From assembly GCA_031761405.1 (NCBI GenBank), contig JASEVX010000011.1, positions 21,964,003-22,028,002 of the forward strand: DNA of 64,000 bases, written 5' to 3'. Of this stretch, positions 28,701 to 33,494 are shown one piece after another. The number at the start of each line of letters is the position of its first letter. Within the stretch, counting starts at the first letter, position 1. Made by a program: the position numbers and the translations under genes. The stretch comes from Serripes groenlandicus. Lineage: Eukaryota; Mollusca; Bivalvia; Cardiida; Cardiidae. The notes below the pieces were generated by a model. That model had not been told where the DNA came from. It was given only the letters and a program-made list of their open reading frames with translations, and made no database searches.

Positions 28701-28741
28701 CAGTGATGTTAACAAAGGATTGGTACTTGAACCCGCTATAA
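4626..28741 (+). CDS. CASP2-like: CARD-containing initiator caspase, caspase-2-like (10 exons)
   Basis: A cysteine endopeptidase expected to be activated by CARD-mediated clustering and to cleave after Asp in apoptosis or stress signalling in the cytosol or nucleus. Exons 4626-4757, 9892-10026, 11933-12140, 12497-12732, 15751-15921, 19264-19392, 21659-21749, 23216-23374, 26238-26347 and 28643-28741 join in phase to 489 codons plus stop. Seen: CARD at residues 1-89 (ending RRGPEAFNSFLLCLRESG), a long Ser/Gln-rich linker 90-237, large subunit from about 241 with SRDGTDVD, catalytic His322 (LTHG) and Cys365 (NACRGD), an Asp-containing inter-subunit linker 368-408, and small subunit with PGFVSWR (Arg426) and GSWFIQELVKVF. 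Human caspase-2 has about 450 residues, so the longer linker explains the size. Oddities: Asn363 replaces the usual Gln before Ala-Cys, and the end of the last exon is tandemly duplicated downstream. Caspase-9 is the alternative assignment; ACRGD followed by an acidic linker favours caspase-2. Confidence 0.93.
5193..5440 (+). mobile_element. TIR repeat family E, copy 1
   Basis: Ends are inverted repeats: GAGCCGTCCCACAAGAAAAC at left and GGTTTTCTCCTGGGATGGCT at right. Interior has GGCTCAGGGGGATAGA, CCTGAAACA and ATCCACAGGA. No coding capacity. Copies recur at 21806, 33345 and 35226. Confidence 0.8.
5544..5770 (-). mobile_element. Foldback MITE with TTAA target duplication
   Basis: Bounded by TTAA at both ends. 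Terminal inverted repeat CCCTTTCCCATATA/TATGTGGGAAAGGG, then CTGCAGCAGACGAC and GTCTGCTGCAG in the arms, and a central palindrome around AAATTGCTC. TTAA duplication with CCC ends is the piggyBac signature. 227 bp, non-coding. Confidence 0.9.
5879..6930 (+). repeat. Repeat family F with diverged internal tandem units
   Basis: Starts with a hairpin around GCCTGTTGTCAGACGGACAG. Then come about five diverged units of roughly 140 bp with CACCAAATTT, CATAATGTC, AAGTTTGATAACCAGC and GGCCCTTGAATTATCC. Split by a MITE at 6432-6654. A related stretch lies at 42590-43229. Confidence 0.65.
6432..6654 (+). mobile_element. Foldback MITE, young copy
   Basis: TTAA...TTAA. Left end CCCTTTCCCTCATACGACAA, right end TATGAGGG-type AGGGAAAGGG. 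Centre AAATTGCACGTTTTGTGCAATTT is a near-perfect palindrome. Inserted in repeat family F. Confidence 0.93.
6933..7172 (+). mobile_element. Foldback MITE, old copy
   Basis: CCTTTTCCACATATCAAATC to GTGGGAAATGG, of the older CCCACATA-type subfamily. Ends and interior are eroded. Confidence 0.6.
7192..7354 (+). mobile_element. Foldback MITE truncated at its right arm
   Basis: Perfect left end TTAACCCTTTCCCTCATACG. It stops at GCCGTCTGCT, where the next copy's TTAA begins. Its own right end is missing. Confidence 0.85.
7355..7584 (+). mobile_element. Foldback MITE, young full-length copy
   Basis: 230 bp, TTAA on both sides, ends CCCTTTCCCTCATACGAC and TATATGAGGGAAAGGG. Abuts the truncated copy in the same orientation. 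Confidence 0.93.
7647..9240 (+). mobile_element. Hairpin-ended element A with 179-bp tandem core
   Basis: 5' end is a duplicated hairpin (TACCCCCCGG with TTTGGGGGGGTATA), then a CTGTCYGTC run. Next come seven full 179-bp units starting at 7790, 7969, 8148, 8327, 8506, 8685 and 8864, and a decayed eighth at 9043. The 3' end repeats the arm as GGGGGGTATTC, then a GTGAGC-TTT-GCTCAC hairpin and TTTCTAG. No coding capacity. Confidence 0.8.
9381..9560 (-). mobile_element. Foldback MITE, internally deleted
   Basis: ACCCTTTCCCTCATAAAGAC to GGGGAAAGGGTTAA. The central palindrome is lost. Confidence 0.85.
9571..9790 (+). mobile_element. tRNA-headed SINE, family A, full length
   Basis: Pol III A box (GTGGTTAGCG region) and B box GAGTTCGATCCCC. 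Body has GTCATGGTGG, AAGGCACATTTTCTAGCC and TACTGGTTTG; tail CGTGATATAACTGAAATATT and (AAAT)n. Flanked by the 12-bp target duplication AACCCTTTCCGA (9559-9570 and 9791-9802), which is itself a MITE end. Confidence 0.93.
9791..9880 (-). mobile_element. Foldback MITE left half ending at exon 2
   Basis: CCCTTTCCGACTTGCAGATG through TTGTGACAGAAGAAGAAATT, then it stops about 10 bp before the acceptor of caspase exon 2. Confidence 0.8.
9892..10026 (+). CDS. CASP2-like: Caspase exon 2 (CARD, second half)
   Basis: Acceptor TTTGATTACAG, donor GTAAGT, 45 codons, phase 0 at both ends. It encodes AKESRPERVRVFLDYLQRRG and PEAFNSFLLCLRESG, the classic C-terminal half of a caspase CARD. The acceptor lies about 10 bp after a truncated MITE. 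Confidence 0.93.
10083..10308 (+). mobile_element. Foldback MITE
   Basis: ACTCTTTCCAACATACAACA to AAGAGGGAAAGGGTT. Begins 56 bp after the exon 2 donor. Confidence 0.85.
10470..11660 (+). repeat. 310-bp higher-order tandem repeat
   Basis: Roughly 30 monomers of 26-40 bp built on CAGTTATATAATGGC plus either CTTTCAGGGTTAATTACC or ATCCAGGATAAATTACC. A block of about eight monomers repeats with 310-bp period (starts 10642, 10952, 11262) and is nearly identical each time. It lies in caspase intron 2. Confidence 0.93.
11933..12140 (+). CDS. CASP2-like: Caspase exon 3 (prodomain linker)
   Basis: Acceptor TTTTTATACAG, donor GTAAGT, 208 bp, ends in phase 1. It encodes a Gln/Ser/Gly-rich low-complexity stretch (GSQNQASTSRPN, SRSSQEAQGQTGSAMEVEGD) with no folded domain, as expected for the CARD-to-protease linker. 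Confidence 0.82.
12343..12480 (+). mobile_element. Foldback MITE left half abutting exon 4
   Basis: ACCCTTTCCTAAATACAAGA, GCAGCAGACATC and GTAGAAAATGCTCATTATT. It breaks off in the central palindrome about 16 bp before the acceptor of caspase exon 4. Confidence 0.75.
12497..12732 (+). CDS. CASP2-like: Caspase exon 4 (prodomain linker)
   Basis: Acceptor ATTATTCACAG, donor GTAATG, 236 bp, joins phase 1 to phase 0. It encodes a second low-complexity Ser/Thr/Gly-rich linker (NLDVNQRGVQESLPPQ ... SKSVSLAPGYTENYTE). No family match. Clean phase closure with exons 3 and 5 is the main support. Confidence 0.8.
13042..13467 (+). mobile_element. Two MITE fragments
   Basis: 13060-13158 (CATTTCCCACATAAACC to CTCTATAAATGAAAGT) and 13403-13467 (TTAACCCTTTCCATG to ATTGCTGAAG). 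The sequence between is AT-rich with nothing recognisable. Confidence 0.55.
13485..15100 (+). mobile_element. Hairpin-ended element B, interrupted
   Basis: 5' end TTTTTAGCTTGACTATTCG with its local complement AAGGCTAGCTATA. Body CATTACAGAT, CTTATTCACCATNATTACCT and AACTCTGTCAA in three units. 3' end AAGTTGAGC, hairpin GCTGTCCTCCGACAGC, TCTTGTTTT. An inverted relative is at 37653-38250. Interrupted by another element at 13689-14720. Confidence 0.78.
13689..14720 (+). mobile_element. Hairpin-ended element C nested in element B
   Basis: 5' arm GATCACCTTAGCC pairs with GGCTGAAGGTGAGC. Body units contain CAAGCCATATTGATT and AATCTGCYTGTCAGA. 3' subterminal arm CAGGTGATCGA, hairpin AGGGTCATCTTGGCCCT, CTTGTT. 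Same family as the 24180 element. Confidence 0.78.
15116..15730. mobile_element. Three consecutive foldback MITEs
   Basis: 15116-15192 is a right half. 15273-15485 is nearly complete (minus orientation, ends GAGGGAAAGGGTTAA). 15499-15730 is a diverged copy (plus orientation, CACCTTTCCCACATAC to TTGGGAAATGG) that ends about 20 bp before the acceptor of caspase exon 5. Confidence 0.85.
15751..15921 (+). CDS. CASP2-like: Caspase exon 5 (start of p20)
   Basis: Acceptor CTTTTTGTAG, donor GTAAGT, 57 codons, phase 0. It encodes GLLLIINNRDF, then GSRDGTDVDCEALRKLF, the first strand and helix of the caspase large subunit with the S1-pocket Arg in SRDGTD. Confidence 0.95.
16024..16447 (+). mobile_element. 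Old MITE split by a young MITE
   Basis: Left part 16024-16111 (CCATTCCCATTTGCAATAAA ... CTATAAATGAAAGTTCAA) and right part 16340-16447 (AACATTGTGGCAAATGGAG ... GTGTGGAAAAGG) read as one diverged MITE once 16112-16339 is removed. Confidence 0.8.
16112..16339 (+). mobile_element. Young foldback MITE nested in an old one
   Basis: 228 bp with TTAA at 16112-16115 and 16336-16339. Ends CCCTTTCCCTCATATGAC and TATATGAGGGAAAGGG are intact. Confidence 0.95.
16523..16823 (+). mobile_element. Foldback MITE with internal duplication
   Basis: TTAACCCTTTCTCACATACA to TATGTGGGTTAA. The segment from ACTCTCTAAAAA to CTCATCATGAGCAA (about 80 bp, including the palindrome centre) occurs twice. Confidence 0.85.
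16970..17273 (+). mobile_element. tRNA-headed SINE, family B, full length
   Basis: Head GCCCTGGTAGCTCAGTCGGT, B box GAGTTCGAATCCC. Body TTTGACAAAAGTCAGTGTGA and AGCAGCCAGTTGCTTGG, tail GATATGACTGATC and CCCCAATCAATC. Flanked by the 10-bp duplication CCTAATGTGA (16960-16969, 17274-17283). Confidence 0.92.
17383..17612 (-). mobile_element. Young foldback MITE
   Basis: 230 bp between TTAA copies at 17383 and 17609. Left end CCCTTTCCCTCATATAGACG, right end CATGAGGGAAAGGG. Confidence 0.95.
17613..17870 (+). repeat. Three diverged ~95-bp tandem units
   Basis: CCACAGGTCGTATTTG, AAAATAGTT-AGAGAAA and TTTCTAATGAAAATCTTTTT recur three times. A single unit (CCACAGGTCATATTTCAAAA) is at 16921, on the other side of the SINE and MITE, so those two split an older array. 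Confidence 0.75.
18050..18160 (-). mobile_element. SINE B tail fragment
   Basis: GATTGGAGTTTTAACGCTGT, then TATATCAGGGCGGCCA and TTTTTCGCACCAGAACTC, is the reverse complement of a SINE B tail. Confidence 0.6.
18212..18773 (+). mobile_element. Hairpin-ended element D inside a MITE
   Basis: 5' arm AGCTCCCCTATT, local complement AATAGGGGAGCT, 3' arm ATAGGCGAGCTAT. Then a TTGT-ATTCCG-ACAA hairpin and CTGTTGTTT. Two body units begin AAACNTTTGCATGCAWGGCC. MITE sequence lies on both sides (18160-18211 and 18774-18833). Confidence 0.8.
18838..19219. mobile_element. Two MITEs sharing one TTAA
   Basis: Plus-oriented copy 18838-19003 lacks part of its left end. The minus-oriented copy 19000-19219 starts at the same TTAA (19000-19003) and ends 44 bp before the acceptor of caspase exon 6. 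Confidence 0.8.
19264..19392 (+). CDS. CASP2-like: Caspase exon 6 (catalytic His)
   Basis: Acceptor ATTTCGAACAG, donor GTAAGG, 43 codons, phase 0. It encodes EMMSNLFILSRLDELHTVDC then LAVAILTHGTEDKLFGVDAQ; the His of LTHG is the catalytic histidine. Confidence 0.93.
19520..20335. mobile_element. Three foldback MITEs in a row
   Basis: 19520-19747 (+, CCCTTTCCCACATACAGCAA to GTGGGAAAGGGTTAA), 19915-20135 (+, eroded ends) and 20150-20335 (-, ends GTGGGAAAGGATTAA). Confidence 0.82.
20340..20840. other. AT-rich intronic sequence
   Basis: Contains short ATACAATRCAATACAATA direct repeats at 20417-20440 and nothing coding. Confidence 0.5.
20842..21060 (+). mobile_element. Foldback MITE, diverged
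   Basis: TACCCATACCCTCATATAAC to ATGTTGGAATGGGTT, with AAATTGCTCATTGTGGGCAA at the centre. Confidence 0.7.
21150..21373 (+). mobile_element. SINE family C, copy cut by a MITE
   Basis: Head GTAGTGGTTAGAGCATCTGC, body GCATAACGACTGATG and TAGTACTGGTGACTTACCC. The tail stops at GATATAAT, where the MITE TTAA begins. Confidence 0.8.
21374..21606 (-). mobile_element. Foldback MITE
   Basis: TTAACCATTTCCCTCATGTA to TGTGGGAAAGGGTTAA. Its right TTAA lies 52 bp before the acceptor of caspase exon 7. Confidence 0.9.
21659..21749 (+). CDS. CASP2-like: Caspase exon 7 (catalytic Cys)
   Basis: Acceptor TTCTTCCAG, donor GTAATA, 91 bp, ends in phase 1. It encodes LTDPFTSQSCPALHNKPKFF followed by IFNACRG. Cys365 is the nucleophile. 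The codon before Ala-Cys is AAT (Asn), where nearly all caspases have Gln. Confidence 0.94.
21791..22236 (+). mobile_element. MITE interrupted by TIR repeat E
   Basis: TTAACCCTTTGAAAT, then the E element at 21806-22052, then AAAATCTGCAGCGGACCAC and GGAAAGGGATAA. Confidence 0.7.
21806..22052 (+). mobile_element. TIR repeat family E, copy 2
   Basis: GCCGTCCCGTGAGAAAACC at left and GGTTTTCTTGCGGGACAAC at right. Interior TCTCAGGGGGATAGAG and ATCCACAGGAGGCAAAAAG. Confidence 0.82.
22364..22799. mobile_element. Cluster of MITE fragments
   Basis: 22364-22455 right half, 22453-22560 left end plus residual right end, and 22611-22799 a shortened copy (CGCTTTCCCTCATACAAC to GGAAAAGTGTTAA). Confidence 0.7.
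22799..23190 (+). mobile_element. Rearranged SINE B with inverted head
   Basis: SINE B from GAGCCGTGGTAGCTCAATCT to CGTCGTTAAATCAATAAGA. Next an inverted SINE head (GCTACCGACTGAGCTACTGG at about 23054), then a second copy of the tail half ending GTTAAATCAATAAGAGG, 30 bp before the exon 8 acceptor. Confidence 0.75.
23216..23374 (+). CDS. CASP2-like: Caspase exon 8 (inter-subunit linker, start of p10)
   Basis: Acceptor TTTCAATCCACAG, donor GTAACA, 159 bp, phase 1 to phase 1. It completes RGD after the active-site Cys, then DAEDKGSTSWKSDKSEYKDL and DNIADVSSL, with Asp residues where autoprocessing is expected, and MQDFLLAYSTIPG at the start of the small subunit. Confidence 0.92.
23390..23560 (+). 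mobile_element. 5' end of a hairpin-ended element
   Basis: TTTTTAGCTCGACTTTTG pairs with AAAAACGAGAGCTAATG, followed by a GGCGGCGGCG run. No 3' end. The 5' end lies 15 bp after the exon 8 donor. Confidence 0.65.
23752..24006 (+). mobile_element. tRNA-headed SINE, family C, full length
   Basis: Head GCCTGGGTAGTGTAATGATA, B box GGTTTGATCCCC, body GGTAGCATTACGACTTACTG, tail CATGATATAACTTAAAA and ACCAAACAATC. Target duplication TATAGTTTTTGAG (23739-23751, 24007-24019). Confidence 0.92.
24180..25790 (+). mobile_element. Hairpin-ended element E6, large
   Basis: 5' arm AGCTCACCTGAGC pairs with GCTCAAGGTGAGTT, followed by a GTCCGGCRTSCGTCGTCC run. About nine units of roughly 120-140 bp contain AAATAATTTTGTAGAAATGT and CATGTTGATTGGTC. 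3' arm CAGGTGAGCGA, hairpin GGGCCATCATGGCCC, TCTTGTTTT. Includes a 20-base poly-G tract near 25370. Confidence 0.85.
25861..26070 (+). mobile_element. Foldback MITE, diverged
   Basis: TTAACTCTTTCCTCTATACT to TTGTCTGCTGCAGATGTGTC. Right terminus lost. Confidence 0.7.
26238..26347 (+). CDS. CASP2-like: Caspase exon 9 (p10 core)
   Basis: Acceptor GGCTTTTGCAG, donor GTAAAT, 110 bp, phase 1 to phase 0. It encodes FVSWRHMNDGSWFIQELVKV then FEEQASRKHVVDMLVT. SWR supplies the second S1-pocket Arg. Confidence 0.94.
26485..26765 (-). mobile_element. SINE family D fragment
   Basis: AAACTTATTTATTTTACATC, CTGCTTCCTGGAGAAA and AGTACTAGGGCCGTTGATG match the copies at 58850 and 61866. Head degraded. In caspase intron 9. 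Confidence 0.65.
26810..27395. mobile_element. Two diverged MITEs
   Basis: 26810-27006 (-, ends GTATGTGGGAAAGGGT) and 27100-27395 (+, CCCTCTCCAACACACAAAC to TATGAGGGAAAGGG), the latter with a duplicated middle. Confidence 0.72.
27547..28512 (+). mobile_element. Hairpin-ended element D, second copy, inside a MITE
   Basis: 5' arm AGCTCGCCTATA, GTTGGCGTTGGTGTTGG run, five units with AAACCTTTGCGTGCAAGGCC. 3' arm TAGACGAGCTATATTG, hairpin TTGTCCTCCGACAA, CTCTTGTT. MITE pieces flank it (27480-27546 and 28513-28578). Confidence 0.85.
28643..28741 (+). CDS. CASP2-like: Caspase exon 10 (terminal exon)
   Basis: Acceptor TTGTTTTTGCAG; 32 codons plus TAA. It encodes VNRKVAETVNSKG then PAPTVMLTKDWYLNPL and stop, the usual caspase C-terminal strand. 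The last 66 bp and adjoining 3' UTR are repeated 115 bp downstream. Confidence 0.92.
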   Translation: MNRKVAETVNSKGVQIPAPTVMLTKDWYLNPL

Positions 28742-28899
28742 AAGACATACATGTATTCCTGTTATCATCATCAAACATTTTAAAAGTAGAAAAGGGGTTC
28801 AAATCCCTGCCCCCACAGTGATGTTAACAAAGAATTGGTACTTGAACCGGCTATAAAAGACATACATGTAGTCCTGTTATCGTCATCAAACATTAAAAA
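28676..28899 (+). repeat. Tandem duplication of caspase 3' end
   Basis: AAAGGGGTTCAAATCC recurs at 28676 and 28791 (period 115). Both copies carry the C-terminal codons, a TAA stop and the UTR motif AAAGACATACATGTA. Copy 2 has about five substitutions and no splice acceptor, so it should be 3' UTR. Confidence 0.9.
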
Positions 28900-29127
28900 G
28901 AGGCCCGCAAAATGGCTTTATCCTGAAAAGGCGAAGGAAACAAACCCAAAGGAGATTGGTGATGAAACATTTTCTTGATTTACCAATATTACAGTCGTCT
29001 GCTTTGAAAACATTTGGAGGAAAAATATTGATCTATCTGGAAAATCTTAAAAATATTGTGAAAAAAGAATACCATTCCTGTTGTGACAAATGCTGTATGG
29101 TTATTTTGTTTTATAAACATTTATCAC

Positions 29128-29133
29128 AATAAA
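29128..29133 (+). promoter_or_regulatory. Putative polyadenylation signal of the caspase gene
   Basis: First AATAAA downstream of the stop, in TTATCACAATAAAGAGTGG. A second AATAAA follows at 29164. This would give a 3' UTR of about 400 bp. Confidence 0.5.
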
Positions 29134-29164
29134 GAGTGGTTGGTTTCTTCATTGTATTATTTAA

Positions 29165-29508
29165 ATAAAACCCTTTCCTACATACAACAAATCTGCAGCA
29201 GATGACTTTGAAAATGTCTAGGCTAAAATAAGTATGTACAATCTATATTAATCCTTTCCCCCCATAGGAGGCTTTCTGAATCCTCTGCAGCAGATGATTT
29301 TTGAAACATTGTGACAAAAGAAGAAATTGGGCATGTTTTAAAAATCGTCTGCTACAGATATGTTGTATGTGGGAAAGGGTTAAAAAAGGTTTAACTATTG
29401 AATAGATATGAAAATACTGTGGCAAAAGGAGAAATTGCTCAATATGAGCAAATTCTCATATTGCCATTATGTTTTAAAACAGTTCTGTATGTGGGAAAGC
29501 GATAAATA
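29165..29508 (+). mobile_element. Old MITE split by a young MITE
   Basis: Outer copy CCCTTTCCTACATACAACAA ... CTATATTAA and AACTATTGAATAGATATGAA ... ATGTGGGAAAGCG. Inner copy listed separately. Confidence 0.82.
29248..29383 (-). mobile_element. Nested, internally deleted MITE
   Basis: TTAA on both sides (29248-29251, 29380-29383), 136 bp, AGGCTTTCTGAATCCTCTGC at left and TATGTGGGAAAGGG at right. Confidence 0.88.
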
Positions 29509-29689
29509 ACCAAAGTGACATAAAAACTATTTATTCATGTCAAGAGGGAAGACGCACAATGGGAAACCAAACTACATACCTATTATATCTCCCTCTTTGC
29601 TTCAATAACAATTACATTGTATTTCCATTCACACCCAAATCTACCATTTACTAGTTATGAACATTCTACTTTGCACATATGGGCGCATT

Positions 29690-29910
29690 GATAGTGTAGT
29701 GGAAGAGTGTTTGCCTGGAATGAGGGACGGACGCATTTGTAACAAATCTGCAGCAGGACCTTTATGGTGAACAGAAAGATTGCTCATGATGAGCAGTTTG
29801 TGCTTTTTGTACAATAATTTCTACTATATTTAATAATTGTATAGACATTTTCCACATTATTGCATAGTCGGCTGCACCAGATTTGTCGTATGTTGGAAAA
29901 GGATGAATAT
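29690..29910. mobile_element. SINE C head fused to a MITE fragment
   Basis: GATAGTGTAGTGGAAGAGTG (about 29690-29725) is a SINE C head without body. From 29735 MITE sequence continues (ACAAATCTGCAGCAGGACC ... TATGTTGGAAAAGG). Confidence 0.65.
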
Positions 29911-30039
29911 TTCTTAAGCTGGACTTATGTTTTAATATTATATTTGTATAATCTTTACATTTGTCAAATTCATATATTCTAAAATTCAGATTTCCTGATT
30001 GAAAAAAATCTTATTTTGCCACCATGTTTTCAACTCTTT

Positions 30040-30220
30040 ATACCCATTAAAAATGGTAGTAATGGCTGCCTTCAGTGGCGCTGAGGGTTGCAGGGTTAGC
30101 ATTACGACTGACTGGCTGATGTCAGGATAAATGGCCCAGTAGGACTGGCAACTTACCCAGGAGACTCGGTGATAAAAAAAAAAATGTTGAAAGCGGCCTT
30201 TAACACCAAACAATAAACAT
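30040..30220 (+). mobile_element. SINE C, head missing
   Basis: AATGGTAGTAATGGCTGCC, TTAGCATTACGACTGACTGG, TGTTGAAAGCGGCCTTTAAC, ACCAAACAAT. Confidence 0.8.
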
Positions 30221-30810
30221 CGACTTATTGTGTAACTTAATATGATTTCAGGTATGTCACAGAAATTGTGGTAATAAGATAATGTTTAGTTCTCTGTGAC
30301 TTACCAAATCATCTTTTGTCCATGAACAGTATTTATATTACTTTTAAAAGCACTAAATAAACATACTTATTGTGTATACATAGTATATGCCTCTATGAGC
30401 GGAGCGTGTTTTTATAACAGTTATGTACATTTTATCTCACCACGGTTTGTATATGACAACCAACCTTTAAATAGGTTTAATATAGTTGTGTTTACCATTT
30501 TGACTGTTATGATGTACATGAAAGGATCCAATTTTAAAATCCTGAAATCTTGGAGAAAAGTATATTTCATGAGTGTGTGCTCTTGTGCAAACTGTTTGTG
30601 GGGAATTCCAAACCCATTCAGCTTATTATTTTTAGAATTTTTAACATGAATTTCTTTCCTCTGGATAGAAATGTCACTATAAAACCATGTAAATTTCTCC
30701 CTTCAACAGGGGTGACTGCTGCATAGACATCAAACGTGTTATTACATCTTTCCATATTGAATGTATTTGAAAGAAAACAAGTATGTATCCCATTCCTACT
30801 TACAGACACA
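30221..30810. other. Intergenic AT-rich DNA
   Basis: No exon or repeat recognised. The open frame at 30395 has no splice or protein signature. Confidence 0.45.
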
Positions 30811-30919
30811 GGTGCCAGTCTCGTTTAAAATCTAAAAATAGCATATTACTATTATATATATATATATATATATAGAGTGAAATGCTATTTTTAGATTGTT
30901 AACGAGACTGGCACCATTG
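30811..30919. mobile_element. Small palindromic element with TA-repeat loop
   Basis: GGTGCCAGTCTCGTT at left and AACGAGACTGGCACC at right; arms of about 34 bp with few mismatches close on a (TA)n run. Flanked by direct repeats CTTACAGACACA (30799-30810, 30920-30931). Confidence 0.78.
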
Positions 30920-30934
30920 CTTACAGACACAGTT

Positions 30935-31455
30935 TAATTCATATACAGCAGACGACTTTTGATATCATTGTGATTAAAGGAGAAATTGTTCATAACAAAC
31001 AATTTCTCCTTTTAACACAGTGTTTTTAATGATGATATTTTCGGTTATAGAGATTATCCAAAGTTTTGCCCAGATACTTGATTGTCGTCTGCTGCATTAT
31101 TTTGTAGGAGTGGAAGGATTATATATTATATTTAACTTATTAAATATTTACAATAATTTGGACGTTTTCTGGAAAAACCTTTGTAAGAAACACATTTTTC
31201 TGATTGTTAAATCTTTTTGTAAAGAATTGATTGTAAAGTAAAATAAATATTGATAGCTATGAATAATTATCAAATATACTTGAAGGTTTTGTCATGTACA
31301 CATCCTCTTAAACCCTTAACCCTCCCTTGCTAACACGCTGACACATTTTGCCGCGTCTGAAACAGACGACTTTTGAAAGGAGAAATTGGTCATAAAGACG
31401 TTATCATTTCTGAATCTGTTGCAGATCAGTTATAAGTTTGAAACTATAAATATTT
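30935..31455 (-). mobile_element. Two eroded MITEs
   Basis: 30935-31120 (CAGCAGACGACTTTTGAT, AAATTGTTCATAACAAACAA, GTCGTCTGCTGCA) and 31312-31455 (CATTTTGCCGCGTCTGAAAC). Confidence 0.65.
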
Positions 31456-31459
31456 GATA

Positions 31460-31689
31460 TTAACTCTTTCCCTCATATAGACGCTTTCTGACGCCTCTGC
31501 TGCAGACGGCTTTTTGAAAACATAGTGACAAAAGAAGAAATTGCACAAAACGTGCAATTTCTCCTTTTGCCACAATGTTTTCCACTTTTTGTCATAGGTT
31601 ATCCATTCAATTATGGAGATTTTCCATGTTTTGACAAAATAGGTTCAAAGTCATCTGCTGCAGATTTGTCGTATGAGGGAAAGGATTAA
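31460..31689 (-). mobile_element. Young foldback MITE
   Basis: 230 bp, TTAA at both ends, GACGCTTTCTGACGCCTCTG at left, GTATGAGGGAAAGGATTAA at right. Confidence 0.93.
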
Positions 31690-31975
31690 AAAGCAAGTAG
31701 GTAGGTCCTGTTGACAAAGTCTGGTATGACCCGCCCCTACCATTGCAATAGCGGGTTAGGCATGCACCAATAATGGCTAAGCCCTTATGACAAGTGTAGC
31801 AAGTACAATGCTATAGAGACTTCTGGACCAAACCGGTTTAATCATCAACACTCCGAAAGTAGTTTTCTTTATTAGGTAATAACCACATAGGTACCGATTG
31901 CACAGCCGAATGATGACGGAGATAGGCGAAGATTAATGAGCGACAGGTAAGACCTGTTTACTTATACCAATTTTT
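31690..31975. other. Unassigned intergenic DNA
   Basis: GC-richer text (TCTGGTATGACCCGCCCCTA) that looks like a repeat boundary. Nothing identifiable. Confidence 0.4.
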
Positions 31976-33236
31976 AGCTCACTTGTGCACGAAGTGCAAG
32001 TTGTGCTATTTTGATCACATTTTGTCCGGCGGTCGTGCGTCGTCAACAATTGCCTTGTTAACACCGTACATGCTACATTTTGCATACGATCTTCATGAAA
32101 GTTTAGCAGAACATTCATCTCCATCAAATCTTAGACAAGTTCGAAAGTGGGCCATATGAGGTCAACAACTAGGTCAAATTGAAGGGAAATATTGTTATCA
32201 CTCTAGAGGCCACATTTTCAACTTGAGCATGTTGAAACTTTATCAGAATGTTTTTCTTGATGATATGTAGTATAAATTTCGAACATGGGTCATGTCAGGT
32301 CAAAAAGTAGGTCACTAGGTCAAACTGAAGGAAAATCTTGTTACACTCTAGAGGCCGCAATTTTTGTTAGAATGTTTGTCTTAAAGATATCTAGGTCAAG
32401 TTCGAATATGGGTCATATTGGGTCAGAAACCAGGTCACTATGCCAAATTGAAGGATAATCTTGTTAACACTGGATACCGCATTTTTAACTTGAGCATGTT
32501 GAAACTTTATGAGAATGGTTGTCTTGATATGTAAGGTCAAGTTCGAACATGGGTCATGCTATCTAGGTCAAGCTTAAATACGGGTTATGCTGGGTCTAAA
32601 AGGGGGTCACTAGGCCAAATTGATGGAATGTCTTGTTAACACTCTGGAGGCCGCATTTTTTGGCTTCAGCACCTTGAAATTCTGTCAGAATGTTTATCTG
32701 AATTATATCTAGGTCAAGTTGTAATATGGGTCATATTGAGTCAGAATCTTGTTAACACTCCGGATGCTGCATTTTTAACTTGAGCATGTTAAATCTTTAT
32801 CAGAATGATTGTCTTGATAATATGTAGGCCGAATATTGGTCATGTCTGTTCAAAAACTAGGCCACTAGGCCAAATTGAAGGAAACTTGTTAACACTGTAG
32901 AAGCCCAAAGTTCGAATATGGGTTAGGATCGGTCAAAAACTAGGTCAATAAAGGTATTATTGTTCAAACTCTGGAGACCGCATTTTTACTTTGAGCAAGT
33001 TGAAACTTTGTCAGAATGTTTGTCTTGATGATATCTAGTTCATGTTGGAATATGGGTCATATCAGGTAAACAAATAGAGATCACTAGACCAAATGAAGAA
33101 AAATCGTTTTAACACTCGAGAGTTTGCATTTTGAATCTTTGTCAGAATAATTGTCTTCAACATCGGATGTGTTTTGCATTGCATTATATTGCATAACTCG
33201 GGTGAACGAACTAGGGCCATCATGGCCCTCTTGTTT
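31976..33236 (+). mobile_element. Hairpin-ended element G
   Basis: TTTTTAGCTCACTTGTGCAC pairs with GTGCAAGTTGTGC, then GTCCGGCGGTCGTGCG. Diverged units with GAATATGGGTCATRTYRGGTC and CTTGAGCATGTTGAAAC. 3' end GGGTGAACGAACTA, hairpin GGGCCATCATGGCCC, TCTTGTTTTT. Confidence 0.82.
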
Positions 33237-33494
33237 TTATAATAACCGTAATGTTTGTTTATACAATAAATAGGTTATGCTGGTGTGTAGTCAGACCAAT
33301 CATTATCAATGTATCGATTCCAAATACCAAGTTTACGAAAATATATGAGCCGTTCCACGAGAAAACCAATGTACTGTAATGTATCGACCCAAATCAGAAT
33401 GCGCAGTCCTCGTCTCAGGGGGATAGAAGAATAGAGTCTTGATTCCTGAAACAGAAAAAGATAGATGGAGGTAAAACAAAGTATGTCCGGGTTA

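Noticed and set aside
28791..28870. Second copy of the caspase last exon as an alternative terminal exon
   Set aside because: No acceptor precedes it; it lies in the 3' UTR of the first copy.
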